From: an uncultured Clostridia bacterium
Lineage (GTDB): Bacteria; Bacillota; Clostridia; Christensenellales; Borkfalkiaceae
Reading direction: 5' to 3'
Assembly (NCBI GenBank): GCA_947628505.1
Contig: CANRAD010000009.1
Coordinates: forward strand, 17,824-81,823
Length of the DNA stretch: 64,000 bases
Under the pieces are notes generated by a model that saw nothing but the letters and a program-made list of their open reading frames with translations, searched no databases and was not told the DNA's origin. Each line of letters starts with the position of its first letter. Within the stretch, counting starts at the first letter, position 1. Shown here in pieces: positions 23,409 through 31,950 of the stretch. The translations under genes were made by a program, and so were the position numbers.

Positions 23409-26024
23409 ATGGAAAAAAGATACGATCCGAAAAATTTCGAAGACAGATTGTATAGAGAATGGGAGGAGACGGGCTGCTTCAAGGCCGTTCGCGACGATAA
23501 GAAAGTGCCGTTCACGATAGTGATGCCGCCCCCCAACATAACCGGTCAGCTTCATATGGGGCACGCCATGGACGACACGATGCAGGACACGGTCATCCGC
23601 TTTAAGAGGATGCAGGGTTACTGCGCTCTGTGGTTGCCCGGAACGGATCACGCTTCCATAGCCACCGAGGCCAAAATAGTCAGGGAAATGGCGGAGGAAG
23701 GTCTCACGAAGGAACAGCTCGGAAGAGAGGGCTTTTTGAAACGCGCGTGGGAATGGAAGGATAAATACGAACGCAGAATCTGCACTCAGATAAAGAAATT
23801 GGGCTCCTCGTGCGATTGGTCGAGGTTGACTTTTACGATGGACGAAAAATGCTCCCGCGCCGTGCGCGAGGTGTTCGTCAATCTGTACAACAAAAACCTC
23901 ATATACAGAGGAGACAGGATAATAAATTGGTGCCCGACGTGCAGAACGGCTCTTTCGGACGCGGAAGTGGAATATGCCGAAGAAAACGGCAATCTGTGGC
24001 ACATAAAATATCCGGTGGAGGGCACGGACGTCTCGCTCGTCGTAGCCACGACGCGCCCGGAGACGATGTTCGGCGACACCGCCGTGGCGGTCAATCCCGC
24101 CGACGCGCGCTATAAAAAATATATCGGCAAAAACGTTGTTCTGCCGGCGGTCGGCAGAGTTATTCCCATAGTCGGAGACGAACACGCCGACATGGAATTC
24201 GGCACGGGCGTAGTCAAGATAACGCCCGCCCACGATCCCAACGACTTCGAAGTCGGCCAAAGGCACAACCTTCCCGTAGTCAAAGTAATGAACGAAGACG
24301 GCTCTATGAACGGGAACGCCGGGAAATACGCAGGTCTCGACAGATACGAGTGCAGAAAACTTCTCCTCAAAGAGCTCGAAGAGAGCGGAGCGCTCGTAAA
24401 AGTTCAGCCCCACGCGCACAACGTCGGGCACTGCTACCGTTGCAATTCCACCGTCGAGCCCATGGTTTCCAAGCAGTGGTTCGTGAAGATGCAGCCCCTC
24501 GCTCGCCCCGCGATAAACGCCGTGATGGATAAAAAAGTAACGTTTGTTCCCGAAAGATTTGCCAAAACCTATTACAATTGGATGGAGAACGTAAAGGATT
24601 GGTGCATTTCGCGCCAGCTTTGGTGGGGACACAGAATACCCGTCTGGTACTGTTCGGATTGCGGCGCGGAGATATGCGAAAAAACCGATCCGAAAGTATG
24701 CCCTTCGTGCGGGAGCGCGCGCATAAAACAGGACGAGGACGTTCTCGATACGTGGTTCTCCTCGGCGCTGTGGCCTTTTTCCACGCTCGGATATCCCGAG
24801 GACACCTCCGATCTCGAATATTTCTATCCCACGGACGTGTTGGTGTGCGGTTACGATATAATCTTTTTCTGGGTTTCCCGAATGATTTTCTCGGGGCTCG
24901 AACATATGCGCAAAATTCCCTTCCGCGACGTGCTCATGCACGGCCTCGTGAGGGACGATAAGGGCAGAAAGATGTCCAAAAGCCTCGGCAACGGTGTCGA
25001 TCCCCTCGAAGTCATAGATAAATACGGCGCCGACAGTCTGAGATTTTCCCTTCTTCAAGGAGTGGCGCCGGGCAACGATACGCGCTATTCCGACGCAAAG
25101 GTGGAGGCTTGTTCCAACTTTATGAACAAGATATGGAACGCAAGCCGCTTTGTAATAACGGGCGCCGAGGGCGTGAAAGTTCTGCCCGTCGGAGAGGTTA
25201 AATTATCGTCGGCGGACAAGTGGATAATTTCGAGATTGCAGTCCGTCATAAAAGACGTAACAATAACAATGAACAAATTCGAGCTGGGAGTGGCTTGTCA
25301 GATAATGTACGACTTCATGTGGTCGGATTTCTGCGATTGGTATATCGAGCTCTCCAAGCCCGCGCTTTACGGCGAGGACGAGACTAAAAAACAGGCGGTT
25401 ATATCCGTGCTCGTATACGTGCTCGAAAATTCCCTTAAACTTCTGCACCCGTTTATACCTTTCATAACGGACGAGATATACAGAAGCGTGCCGGGAACGC
25501 AGGGCACGATAATGCTCGCGGAATTTCCCCGCTATAATTCGAAGCTCGCCTATAAAAAGGACGCGGCGGCGTTCGGCGGCGTAATGGAGACGATAAAGGC
25601 CGTGCGCGCGGTGAAAACCGACCTCGACTGTCCTCCTTCGAGAAAAGTTCACATATATTTCGCAACCGAGCAAAAGAGGCTCATATCCGCCAATAAAGAC
25701 AGTATTTTAAAACTTGCCGGCGCAAAGGAAATAACTTTCGTTTCATCGCCCGCCGAAGCGGGAGAAAAGACGGTGGCCAAAGTGCTTTCCGTAGGCACGC
25801 TGTTCATTCCGATGGGCGATCTCGTCGATATCGAAAAGGAAAGGGAGAGGCTCAACAGGGAACTCGCGGAAGTAACCGCGGAGATAAGCCGCGCCGACGG
25901 CAAACTGCAAAACGCCGGTTTTGTTTCGAAAGCCCCCAAAAAGCTCGTGGACGAAGAGCGGGCCAAACTCAATAAATATATAGAGATGCGCGAAGAAATT
26001 CTCAAACGCATAGAAAATCTTTAA
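23409..26024 (+). CDS. valS: Valyl-tRNA synthetase
   Basis: The 871-residue class I synthetase has the HIGH motif as PPPNITGQLHMGHAM (about 39-53). The CP1 editing domain (about 190-340) includes ATTRPETMFGDTAVAVNP. The KMSKS loop is DKGRKMSKSLGNGVDP (about 519-534). An anticodon-binding domain and a C-terminal coiled coil (about 800-871) rich in Glu/Lys/Arg complete it. It charges tRNA-Val. I chose ATG 23409; upstream in-frame codons lie close to the promoter and give non-homologous sequence. The next gene follows after 12 nt. Confidence 0.95.
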   Translation: MEKRYDPKNFEDRLYREWEETGCFKAVRDDKKVPFTIVMPPPNITGQLHMGHAMDDTMQDTVIRFKRMQGYCALWLPGTDHASIATEAKIVREMAEEGLTKEQLGREGFLKRAWEWKDKYERRICTQIKKLGSSCDWSRLTFTMDEKCSRAVREVFVNLYNKNLIYRGDRIINWCPTCRTALSDAEVEYAEENGNLWHIKYPVEGTDVSLVVATTRPETMFGDTAVAVNPADARYKKYIGKNVVLPAVGRVIPIVGDEHADMEFGTGVVKITPAHDPNDFEVGQRHNLPVVKVMNEDGSMNGNAGKYAGLDRYECRKLLLKELEESGALVKVQPHAHNVGHCYRCNSTVEPMVSKQWFVKMQPLARPAINAVMDKKVTFVPERFAKTYYNWMENVKDWCISRQLWWGHRIPVWYCSDCGAEICEKTDPKVCPSCGSARIKQDEDVLDTWFSSALWPFSTLGYPEDTSDLEYFYPTDVLVCGYDIIFFWVSRMIFSGLEHMRKIPFRDVLMHGLVRDDKGRKMSKSLGNGVDPLEVIDKYGADSLRFSLLQGVAPGNDTRYSDAKVEACSNFMNKIWNASRFVITGAEGVKVLPVGEVKLSSADKWIISRLQSVIKDVTITMNKFELGVACQIMYDFMWSDFCDWYIELSKPALYGEDETKKQAVISVLVYVLENSLKLLHPFIPFITDEIYRSVPGTQGTIMLAEFPRYNSKLAYKKDAAAFGGVMETIKAVRAVKTDLDCPPSRKVHIYFATEQKRLISANKDSILKLAGAKEITFVSSPAEAGEKTVAKVLSVGTLFIPMGDLVDIEKERERLNRELAEVTAEISRADGKLQNAGFVSKAPKKLVDEERAKLNKYIEMREEILKRIENL

Positions 26025-26036
26025 AGATATACTCTG

Positions 26037-27506
26037 ATGTCAGGCAAGAAAAAGCGCCGTTCCGCCGCCGCGGCGAAAAAGAACGGCAGGATTTTAATAA
26101 TAGGATGCGTGCTCCTCGCGGCTATAATAGCCGCGGCCGCAATTTTATACTTCGTCAAGCCCGGGCTTTACCACGAATACCTCGGCATAGGCGAACATTC
26201 CTTCGGGGAATGGCGGACGGAGCGCGCGGCCGATTGCTCCTCGTCGGGCGAGAGAGTGAGAACATGCAAATACTGCGATGAAACGCAGAGGGAAGTTATT
26301 CCCCCTACGAGCGAACATTCATTCGACGGAGAGGGGATTTGCTCCGTCTGCGGCTTCGACAGAGAGTTCAACGGCGCTTCCGAGGCGGCCGAAGAATCGG
26401 AATTTTCCGTGCACGTTATAAATCTCGGCGATAAAGCCGGCGACTGCATCTACATAAAGGCGGGAGAGACTGACGTTCTGATAGACGCCGGTTCCGAGGC
26501 GTCGAGCGCGCAACTGATATGCGATTATCTCTCTCCGCGCGTGGACGACGGCAAACTCGAATATGTGATAGCCACCCACGCCGACCGGGACCACATAGCC
26601 GCGTTTGCGGGCAGAACTTCCGGCGGTACGGGCACGGGAGTGCTCTACAAATACGACGTGGGCACTCTGATAAGATTCGATAACGTGGAAGAGGAAAAGG
26701 CGGGCAAAGAGAACGATACGAGCACCGATTACGGCAAATTCTGCGCCGCGGTAAAATACGCGCAGAACAAGGGCGCGGCGGTGTATACGGGCAGTCAGTG
26801 CTACGACGAGACGGATGGTGCGCAACGCACCTACGTCTTGAACGAGAGCCCCGTCATACGCATGAGCGTTCTCTACAATTACTACTATTACAACGTATCC
26901 GCCGACGAAAACAATCATTCCGTCGTAACGCTGTTCACGGTGGAAACCTCGTCGGGAGAAAAGAATTTTCTCTTTACGGGAGACTTGGAGGCGAGCGGCG
27001 AAAAGAAGCTGGCGGAGTATTATTCTAACCCCTCCAACAGCAAGTCCGAATACGACGTTCTGCCCGAGTCGGATTTTTACAAGGCCGGCCACCACGGCTC
27101 GAAAACTTCATCGTCGGCGCAACTCATGGATATGGTAAAGCCGAAATACGTGGCCGTGAGCTGTTGCGCTTTCGCTCCGCAGTATACCACCGCCAACGAC
27201 AACACTTTCCCTTGTCTCGACTCGCTGGCGAACATAATGAAGTATACCGATAAGATATACGTAACCGCCGTCGCGGATACTCTGCCCGCTCTCGACTATA
27301 ACGACAAAGGCGAGCTCGAATTCGCGAACAAGAAATATACGGGCAAGCCTTTAAACGGAGATATAGTGTTTTATCTTCGGGAAACCGGCGGAGCGGGAGA
27401 GGAGAAAACGTATTCTTTAAATCTTTACTGCTCGTCGGGGGATTTCACTCCGTTTCCCGAGACGCCGCAATTCGCGCAATACAGGCCGTCTCTTTCGGCT
27501 CTTTGA
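26037..27506 (+). CDS. Membrane-anchored ComEC-like metallo-beta-lactamase-fold hydrolase
   Basis: The 489-residue protein has a basic N terminus, one membrane helix (about 19-42) and a Cys/His module at about 52-110. That module has CKYC and CSVC pairs within two HSF repeats, as often seen in surface proteins of Clostridia. The hydrolase domain (about 120-430) has VIATHADRDHIAAF, the ComEC form of the HxHxDH motif, then FTGDLE and FYKAGHHGSKTSSS. It resembles the C-terminal domain of ComEC/Rec2 without the channel. It should lie outside the membrane. The substrate (DNA, phosphodiester or other) is unknown. It follows valS by 12 nt. Confidence 0.83.
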   Translation: MSGKKKRRSAAAAKKNGRILIIGCVLLAAIIAAAAILYFVKPGLYHEYLGIGEHSFGEWRTERAADCSSSGERVRTCKYCDETQREVIPPTSEHSFDGEGICSVCGFDREFNGASEAAEESEFSVHVINLGDKAGDCIYIKAGETDVLIDAGSEASSAQLICDYLSPRVDDGKLEYVIATHADRDHIAAFAGRTSGGTGTGVLYKYDVGTLIRFDNVEEEKAGKENDTSTDYGKFCAAVKYAQNKGAAVYTGSQCYDETDGAQRTYVLNESPVIRMSVLYNYYYYNVSADENNHSVVTLFTVETSSGEKNFLFTGDLEASGEKKLAEYYSNPSNSKSEYDVLPESDFYKAGHHGSKTSSSAQLMDMVKPKYVAVSCCAFAPQYTTANDNTFPCLDSLANIMKYTDKIYVTAVADTLPALDYNDKGELEFANKKYTGKPLNGDIVFYLRETGGAGEEKTYSLNLYCSSGDFTPFPETPQFAQYRPSLSAL

Positions 27507-27512
27507 ATTTAT

Positions 27513-27541
27513 TTGCAAATTATTTTCGACAGTGATATAAT
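27513..27541 (+). promoter_or_regulatory. Cardiolipin synthase promoter
   Basis: TTGCAA (27513-27518), 17 nt and TATAAT (27536-27541). The start codon at 27554 is only 12 nt after the -10, leaving a leader of about 6 nt. Confidence 0.72.
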
Positions 27542-27553
27542 AGAAAAGATATT

Positions 27554-29125
27554 ATGAACAAGTTTGACTTTTCGGCGCGCCGTCTGATGATAGCGCGCCG
27601 CGCGGAAAAACCGAAATGCGTACACAAAAAGTGGGTGGATTTCCCCTCCGGCGCAAAGGCGTTGCTCACGGATCTGAGCCTCGCTCTGCAACTTGCCGTG
27701 CTCGCTTTTCTGTATGCGTTTTTCGCATATTATTTCAGCCCGTTTTTCTATGTCTCGATAGGCCTTACGGTTATCGCCGCCGCGCACGTGTTCGTGTGCG
27801 AGCGGGACATGCAGAGCAAATCGAGCTGGCTTTTTCTGTTCATCGTATCTTTCGGGTGTGGGTATATCGTATACATACTTGCGGACAAGCGCGTGTGTTA
27901 CGGCTACGATAAGCGCAGATTTGCTGCAATCGCCGAGAGATATTCCCCCGTCGTTCCCGCGTATTCCGCCGAAGGCGCTTCCGGCGCCGTTCTGAACGAC
28001 TGCGAATATATGTACAACGCCGGCGGGTTTGTTCCGTATACGGGAACGGACGTCAGATATTATAAGAGCGCGCGCGAGTTCTTCGACACCGTGATAGCGG
28101 CCATAGAAGAGGCGCAGAGCTTTATATTCCTCGAATTTTTCATAGTTGCCGAGGGCGTGCTCCTCGAAAGACTTATAGAAGTTCTGAAAAGAAAGGTGTC
28201 GGAGGGAGTGCGCGTAAAATTCCTTTACGACGACTGCGGCTGTCAGGGCGTGCTTACGGCGGAATCCAAAAAGAGGATAAAAGACGCGGGAGTCGACTTA
28301 CGCCGTTTTGCGAGAATGTTCTCGCTTTTCAGTTTCGGGCTCAATTATCGCGATCACAGAAAGATAATCGTCATAGACGGCAAAACGGGCTTTGCGTGCG
28401 GTTGCAACATAGCCGACGAATGTACCAACGAGCGCAAGATGGAAGGTCTGTGGAAAGATACGGGCATACAGCTCGTCGGCGCCGCCGTGGACGGACTTTC
28501 AACGATATTTTTAAGGCAGTGGGAGTTTTCCACGCGCACGAAAGAGGATTTTTCCGAATACTTCGGAAAGTATGAAAGAACGGACAACAAATCCCTCGTC
28601 GTGCCGTATGCCGGCGGCCCCGAAATAGAGGAAACAATCTGCCGCGGGGTTTATGCGAACGTCATATCGGGAGCCCGCGAAAAACTCTATATAATGACGC
28701 CCTATCTCATTCCGGACGGCGATATGTTCGCGCAGTTGCAGGCAAAGGCGCGTTCGGGAGTGGACGTCAGAATAATTTTGCCCGCAGTGCCGGATTATCC
28801 GTTCATATACAGGGTTACGCAGTCTAACGCCGAAAGACTTATGAGAAGCGGCGTAAAAATATATTATAAGAGCCGTACTTTCGTCCATTCGAAGGTAATG
28901 CTCACCGAAAATTGCCTTACCGTGGGCTCGGTCAATATGGATATGCGCGCGTTCTACCTCGAATTCGATAACGGGGTGTACACCGACGATCCTTCGGCCA
29001 TGGCCGAGGCGGAGAGCGATTTCAACGGGATTTTCTCCTCGGAAGAAGTGCAATCGCCCGCGAAGCACAATGTGTTCGGCAGGCTCGTGAACGCCGTTTT
29101 GAGGCTTGTCAGCCCGTTGATGTAA
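27554..29125 (+). CDS. cls: Cardiolipin synthase (phospholipase D superfamily)
   Basis: The 523-residue protein has two membrane helices near the N terminus (about 33-105) and two HKD domains. The first has HRKIIVIDGKTGFACGCNIADE (about 262-283, given here as two joined pieces: HRKIIVIDG and GCNIADE). The second has HSKVMLTENCLTVGSVNMD (about 440-458). It condenses phosphatidylglycerol into cardiolipin at the membrane. A short soluble stretch ahead of the first helix is rich in basic residues. Length fits. The next gene starts 1 nt after its stop. Confidence 0.92.
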   Translation: MNKFDFSARRLMIARRAEKPKCVHKKWVDFPSGAKALLTDLSLALQLAVLAFLYAFFAYYFSPFFYVSIGLTVIAAAHVFVCERDMQSKSSWLFLFIVSFGCGYIVYILADKRVCYGYDKRRFAAIAERYSPVVPAYSAEGASGAVLNDCEYMYNAGGFVPYTGTDVRYYKSAREFFDTVIAAIEEAQSFIFLEFFIVAEGVLLERLIEVLKRKVSEGVRVKFLYDDCGCQGVLTAESKKRIKDAGVDLRRFARMFSLFSFGLNYRDHRKIIVIDGKTGFACGCNIADECTNERKMEGLWKDTGIQLVGAAVDGLSTIFLRQWEFSTRTKEDFSEYFGKYERTDNKSLVVPYAGGPEIEETICRGVYANVISGAREKLYIMTPYLIPDGDMFAQLQAKARSGVDVRIILPAVPDYPFIYRVTQSNAERLMRSGVKIYYKSRTFVHSKVMLTENCLTVGSVNMDMRAFYLEFDNGVYTDDPSAMAEAESDFNGIFSSEEVQSPAKHNVFGRLVNAVLRLVSPLM

Positions 29126-29126
29126 T

Positions 29127-29702
29127 ATGCTCGGATTCGTCGCGGAATACGAAGAGAGAGAAGAACTTATAGCCCTCGGGGCGAAGTGGGATTTTTCTTC
29201 GTGGCAGTGGAAAATAGAGAGAAAGGATTATCCCGCCTTTTCAAGATGGCTGCGCGGCGGAGTGATTTCAAACGAGTTGTATTTTCTCGAAAAGTCCGTC
29301 GTTTGCGCCGATTGCGGAAAGAAGTTCAGATGCGTCGCCGTGGGCGTGGGCGCATATATCGAGGACGGCATATCCCCCGTGTACGGCGAAAACGGCGTCA
29401 ACGTATTCGCCGGCCTTGACCTTTTCGAGGGCGACGTCCTGAAAAAACTCGTAAAGGATTACGGGTTGAAGAAGAGATTTTTCGCGCCTTACGGCTTTTC
29501 GCGGCTGTTGAACGCTTGCCGCGCATGCGGAAAGATAATTGCGCCGGAGGAGATCGACGCGCAATTTTTCGATTCCGCGAACACGCGTATACTCCGTTAC
29601 AAATCGCCCGAGGATATGTTTTTCAAAGGCGCCATAGCTTTCGGACTTCCGCTTTCGGAATACGGTGAGAACATTACGGAAATATCCGAAATATTCGCTT
29701 GA
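29127..29702 (+). CDS. Protein with DUF5710-like and zinc-ribbon-like segments, function unknown
   Basis: The 191-residue protein begins with about 40 residues (EEREELIALGAKWDFSSWQW) resembling DUF5710, a small module often found in DNA-processing or mobilisation proteins. CADCGKKFRC (about 60-69) and CRACGK (about 131-136) could together bind zinc. The rest is mixed alpha/beta with no motif I know. It begins 1 nt after cls, so the two are co-transcribed, though no link in function is evident. Confidence 0.7.
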   Translation: MLGFVAEYEEREELIALGAKWDFSSWQWKIERKDYPAFSRWLRGGVISNELYFLEKSVVCADCGKKFRCVAVGVGAYIEDGISPVYGENGVNVFAGLDLFEGDVLKKLVKDYGLKKRFFAPYGFSRLLNACRACGKIIAPEEIDAQFFDSANTRILRYKSPEDMFFKGAIAFGLPLSEYGENITEISEIFA

Positions 29703-29783
29703 ACGAACGCCCGTTGTTTTTTTCGGGCGTTTTGAAATATATTGCGGGCGCATTAACGAAAGTTAATTTATCTCTTTATTGCG

Positions 29784-29812
29784 TTGACTTTTGTCGGGAC
29801 ATATAATATAAT
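29784..29812 (+). promoter_or_regulatory. cvpA-like gene promoter
   Basis: TTGACT (29784-29789), 17 nt and TATAAT (29807-29812). A second overlapping TATAAT at 29802-29807 has the wrong spacing. Confidence 0.72.
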
Positions 29813-29840
29813 ATCTGTAAGATTTTACGGAGGCATAAAA

Positions 29841-30398
29841 ATGGTTTTAGCGGATTGGATTGCGATAGGCGTGGCAATCGCAGTGCTCGCATTGGGAGCT
29901 CTGGCTGGTTTCGGCAGAGCGCTCAAATGGTTTACGGGCGGGATAATGGGTATATTGATATCCGTATTCGTCTGTTATCTTATAGGCGGTTTCTTCCTCG
30001 ATATAGAGGGCATAAGGAATATGCTCGCCTCTCTCGCCGCAAATTGGAAACACATCGATTGGCTGTATAATATGCGCCTCGAAATAATCATTTACTATAT
30101 AGTTCTCTTCCTGATATGTCAGATTGCGAGAATACTTATAGTCAAGATAATCGGCTGCGTGGTGGAGACGGACCTTCTTCCCCTCAAAATAATAAACAAA
30201 GTGGGCGGCGCGCTGTTCTTCTTCGGCGTCGGATTGCTCATAACTCTGCTTATATTCCAGATAATCTATTGGGTGGGCGGCTCCGCGCTTTACGATTTCT
30301 ACGGCAAGCTCGCGGGAAGCGCGTTCGGATTGGACAAATTGCTTATGAACAATCCGCTCGTGAAATTCGTCGATTACATAAAGGGAATAGTGTACTGA
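29841..30398 (+). CDS. CvpA-family membrane protein
   Basis: The 185-residue protein has four hydrophobic segments (about 4-24, 33-53, 79-105 and 120-145) and the CvpA-type opening ADWIAIGVAIAVLALGALAGFGRAL, split by a Gly-rich turn. Small residues follow in the second helix. The family is named for colicin V production and is widespread; its role in Firmicutes is unclear. The start ATG 29841 has GGAGG 8 nt upstream. A strong hairpin follows at 30417-30444. Confidence 0.75.
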   Translation: MVLADWIAIGVAIAVLALGALAGFGRALKWFTGGIMGILISVFVCYLIGGFFLDIEGIRNMLASLAANWKHIDWLYNMRLEIIIYYIVLFLICQIARILIVKIIGCVVETDLLPLKIINKVGGALFFFGVGLLITLLIFQIIYWVGGSALYDFYGKLAGSAFGLDKLLMNNPLVKFVDYIKGIVY

Positions 30399-30416
30399 AA
30401 ATATTTAAATTATGTT

Positions 30417-30444
30417 GCGGCGGGCAATTTGAGTTGCCCGCCGC
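30417..30444 (+). terminator. Strong hairpin between cvpA-like and ylmC-like genes
   Basis: GCGGCGGGCAA (30417-30427) and TTGCCCGCCGC (30434-30444) form a perfect 11-bp GC-rich stem with loop TTTGAG. It is followed by ATATATTTATTTATATGG instead of a T run and ends 14 nt before the next start codon, so it may also affect translation. Confidence 0.6.
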
Positions 30445-30458
30445 ATATATTTATTTAT

Positions 30459-30794
30459 ATGGAAATTCTGTACTCCGAACTCAAACAAAAGGACGTAATA
30501 AACGTCGAAGACGGAAAGCACCTCGGAAAGGTGTGCGATATCGCGTTTACGTTTCCCGATGGGAAAGTAAAGGGCTTTACCGTAACGGGTTGCAAGGGCT
30601 TCAAACTTACCAGACAGGAAATCTTCGTGCCGCTCAAAAGCGTGTTGAAGATAGGCGAGGACGCCGTTTTGGTCAATTTCGGCGAACCGAAGCCCGCGCC
30701 GCCGCCCAAACCCTGTCCTCCGCCTTGCCCTCCGGATAACTGCCCGCCCTATCCGCCTCCCGGCGGCAGGAGAGGGACGGACGAATACGAATAG
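30459..30794 (+). CDS. YlmC/YmxH-family PRC-barrel protein with Pro/Cys-rich tail
   Basis: Residues 1-78 (ILYSELKQKDVINVEDGKHLGKVCDIAF, split by the conserved turn at DG) form a PRC-barrel like YlmC/YmxH, sporulation-linked proteins of about 80-90 residues. The extra 33-residue tail (from EPKPAPPPKP on) is mostly proline with three Cys (PCPPPCPPDNCPP) and ends in charged residues. The tail looks extended and cross-linkable, which would suit a spore-layer protein, but that is inference. The gene has no recognisable ribosome site directly upstream. Confidence 0.78.
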   Translation: MEILYSELKQKDVINVEDGKHLGKVCDIAFTFPDGKVKGFTVTGCKGFKLTRQEIFVPLKSVLKIGEDAVLVNFGEPKPAPPPKPCPPPCPPDNCPPYPPPGGRRGTDEYE

Positions 30795-31172
30795 TCAGAA
30801 TATATTTTCGAGCCTCAATCCGTAAGCGGAGGGCATATTCTTGACCACTTCTTTGAGAACTTCTATTTTGCCGAGCGCGAGTTCGAAGTTGTCGCTGTAC
30901 AAAAGTCCGCATGCCTCGCTCAGCCAATAGTCCACGTACGATATGTCATTGTGCGGCAGAAAGATCTGCAACTTCGCCTTTCTGTCGTTCCACATCGTGC
31001 GCACGGCCGTCGCGTCCTCGCGGTTTGCGTCTTTGTCCTCGATTTTCATGTACAGCGAGTCGAGCGCTTGCGAAAATTCCGAAAACTGCTTTTCGACGTA
31101 CCACTCCGAGAATATGAAAAACCCTATGCACAGCGCAACGGCCGCGAGGGTGTAAATTATGGATTTTACCAA
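30795..31172 (-). CDS. DUF4363-family protein
   Basis: The 125-residue protein has one N-terminal membrane helix (about 4-22) and an extracytoplasmic helical domain. The latter resembles DUF4363 (EWYVEKQFSEFSQALDSLYMKI, then DDISYVDYWLSEACGLLYSDNF in outline). It is paired with a DUF421 protein by a 7-bp overlap, an arrangement common in spore-forming Clostridia. Function is unknown. It abuts the ylmC-like gene tail to tail, with no spacer. Confidence 0.78.
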   Translation of the reverse strand: MVKSIIYTLAAVALCIGFFIFSEWYVEKQFSEFSQALDSLYMKIEDKDANREDATAVRTMWNDRKAKLQIFLPHNDISYVDYWLSEACGLLYSDNFELALGKIEVLKEVVKNMPSAYGLRLENIF

Positions 31173-31840
31173 TTTCCGGGCACCTCTATATTGAGAATTT
31201 TGTATTTTCGGCCTCGGCTCTGGAAATAAACTCTGCCTTCGCCGTTGACGGTCATGGCAACCACGTCCTTCATTTTCGTGCCTTGGGTTTTGAGAAATTC
31301 GTTGAAACTTTCGCCGTCAAAACCGCACGCCGCGATATTCTTGCGGTCGGGTTTGCCGAGGTCAACGAGCGTTAAAGCGAGCGAATAAGAGGATTTTTCT
31401 GGTTTTTCGAGAGCGGAAAACGAGCCGTTCGCCTCGTAAAGCCCGTAGTATACGTCGTCGAGATTGAAATATCCCGCCGAACGCATGCTCTCGATGAGAT
31501 CGCTCACGTTCAGATTGTTCTTTTTGAGCTGGTAAACGTCTATGCCGTCTTTGGTGATTACGAGCGACGGCTTCCCGCAGACGACGTCTTTGACCGGTCT
31601 GAACCAAAGGTCCAGAAGCCACACCGTCTGATGCAGTATAAATATGGTTACAATCGAAACTATGCCGTAGAGAATGGGTATAGACGAATCGGCCATGGGT
31701 ATGCACGCCAGCTCGGCGATGAGCAGAGTTATGACGAATTCGAAGGGCTGCATTTCGCCTATCTGACTTTTGCCCATAAGTCTCATGACCAGCAGAAGAG
31801 TAACGAAAATAATGGTTGTTCTTACGAGTACGAGAGCCAT
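31166..31840 (-). CDS. DUF421 (YetF/YrbG-type) membrane protein
   Basis: The 224-residue protein has three membrane helices (about 4-80, including RTTIIFVTLLLVMRLMGKSQIG). MRLMGKSQIGEMQPFEFVI is the family's best conserved motif. A cytoplasmic YetF-type domain follows (about 85-215, GKPSLVITKDGIDVYQLKKN). Bacillus YetF-like proteins are linked to spore membranes, but their activity is not settled. It is co-transcribed with the DUF4363 gene. Confidence 0.85.
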   Translation of the reverse strand: MALVLVRTTIIFVTLLLVMRLMGKSQIGEMQPFEFVITLLIAELACIPMADSSIPILYGIVSIVTIFILHQTVWLLDLWFRPVKDVVCGKPSLVITKDGIDVYQLKKNNLNVSDLIESMRSAGYFNLDDVYYGLYEANGSFSALEKPEKSSYSLALTLVDLGKPDRKNIAACGFDGESFNEFLKTQGTKMKDVVAMTVNGEGRVYFQSRGRKYKILNIEVPGNW

Positions 31841-31904
31841 AGTTCACCGTCCGCGCCCGCGGGCGCGTTTTTATTTAGTATCTTCAAATTTGCCGCCAAT
31901 ATTC

Positions 31905-31933
31905 TTGACTTATGGTCGGCGGTGTGCTATAAT
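31905..31933 (+). promoter_or_regulatory. Folate operon promoter
   Basis: TTGACT (31905-31910), 17 nt and TATAAT (31928-31933), followed by a leader of about 11 nt with AAAGGT before the ATG at 31951. Confidence 0.75.
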
Positions 31934-31950
31934 TTGCAAAAGGTAAAAGT

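Noticed and set aside
23358..25058. Minus-strand open frame inside valS
   Set aside because: Antisense shadow of the synthetase, without homology or a start signal.
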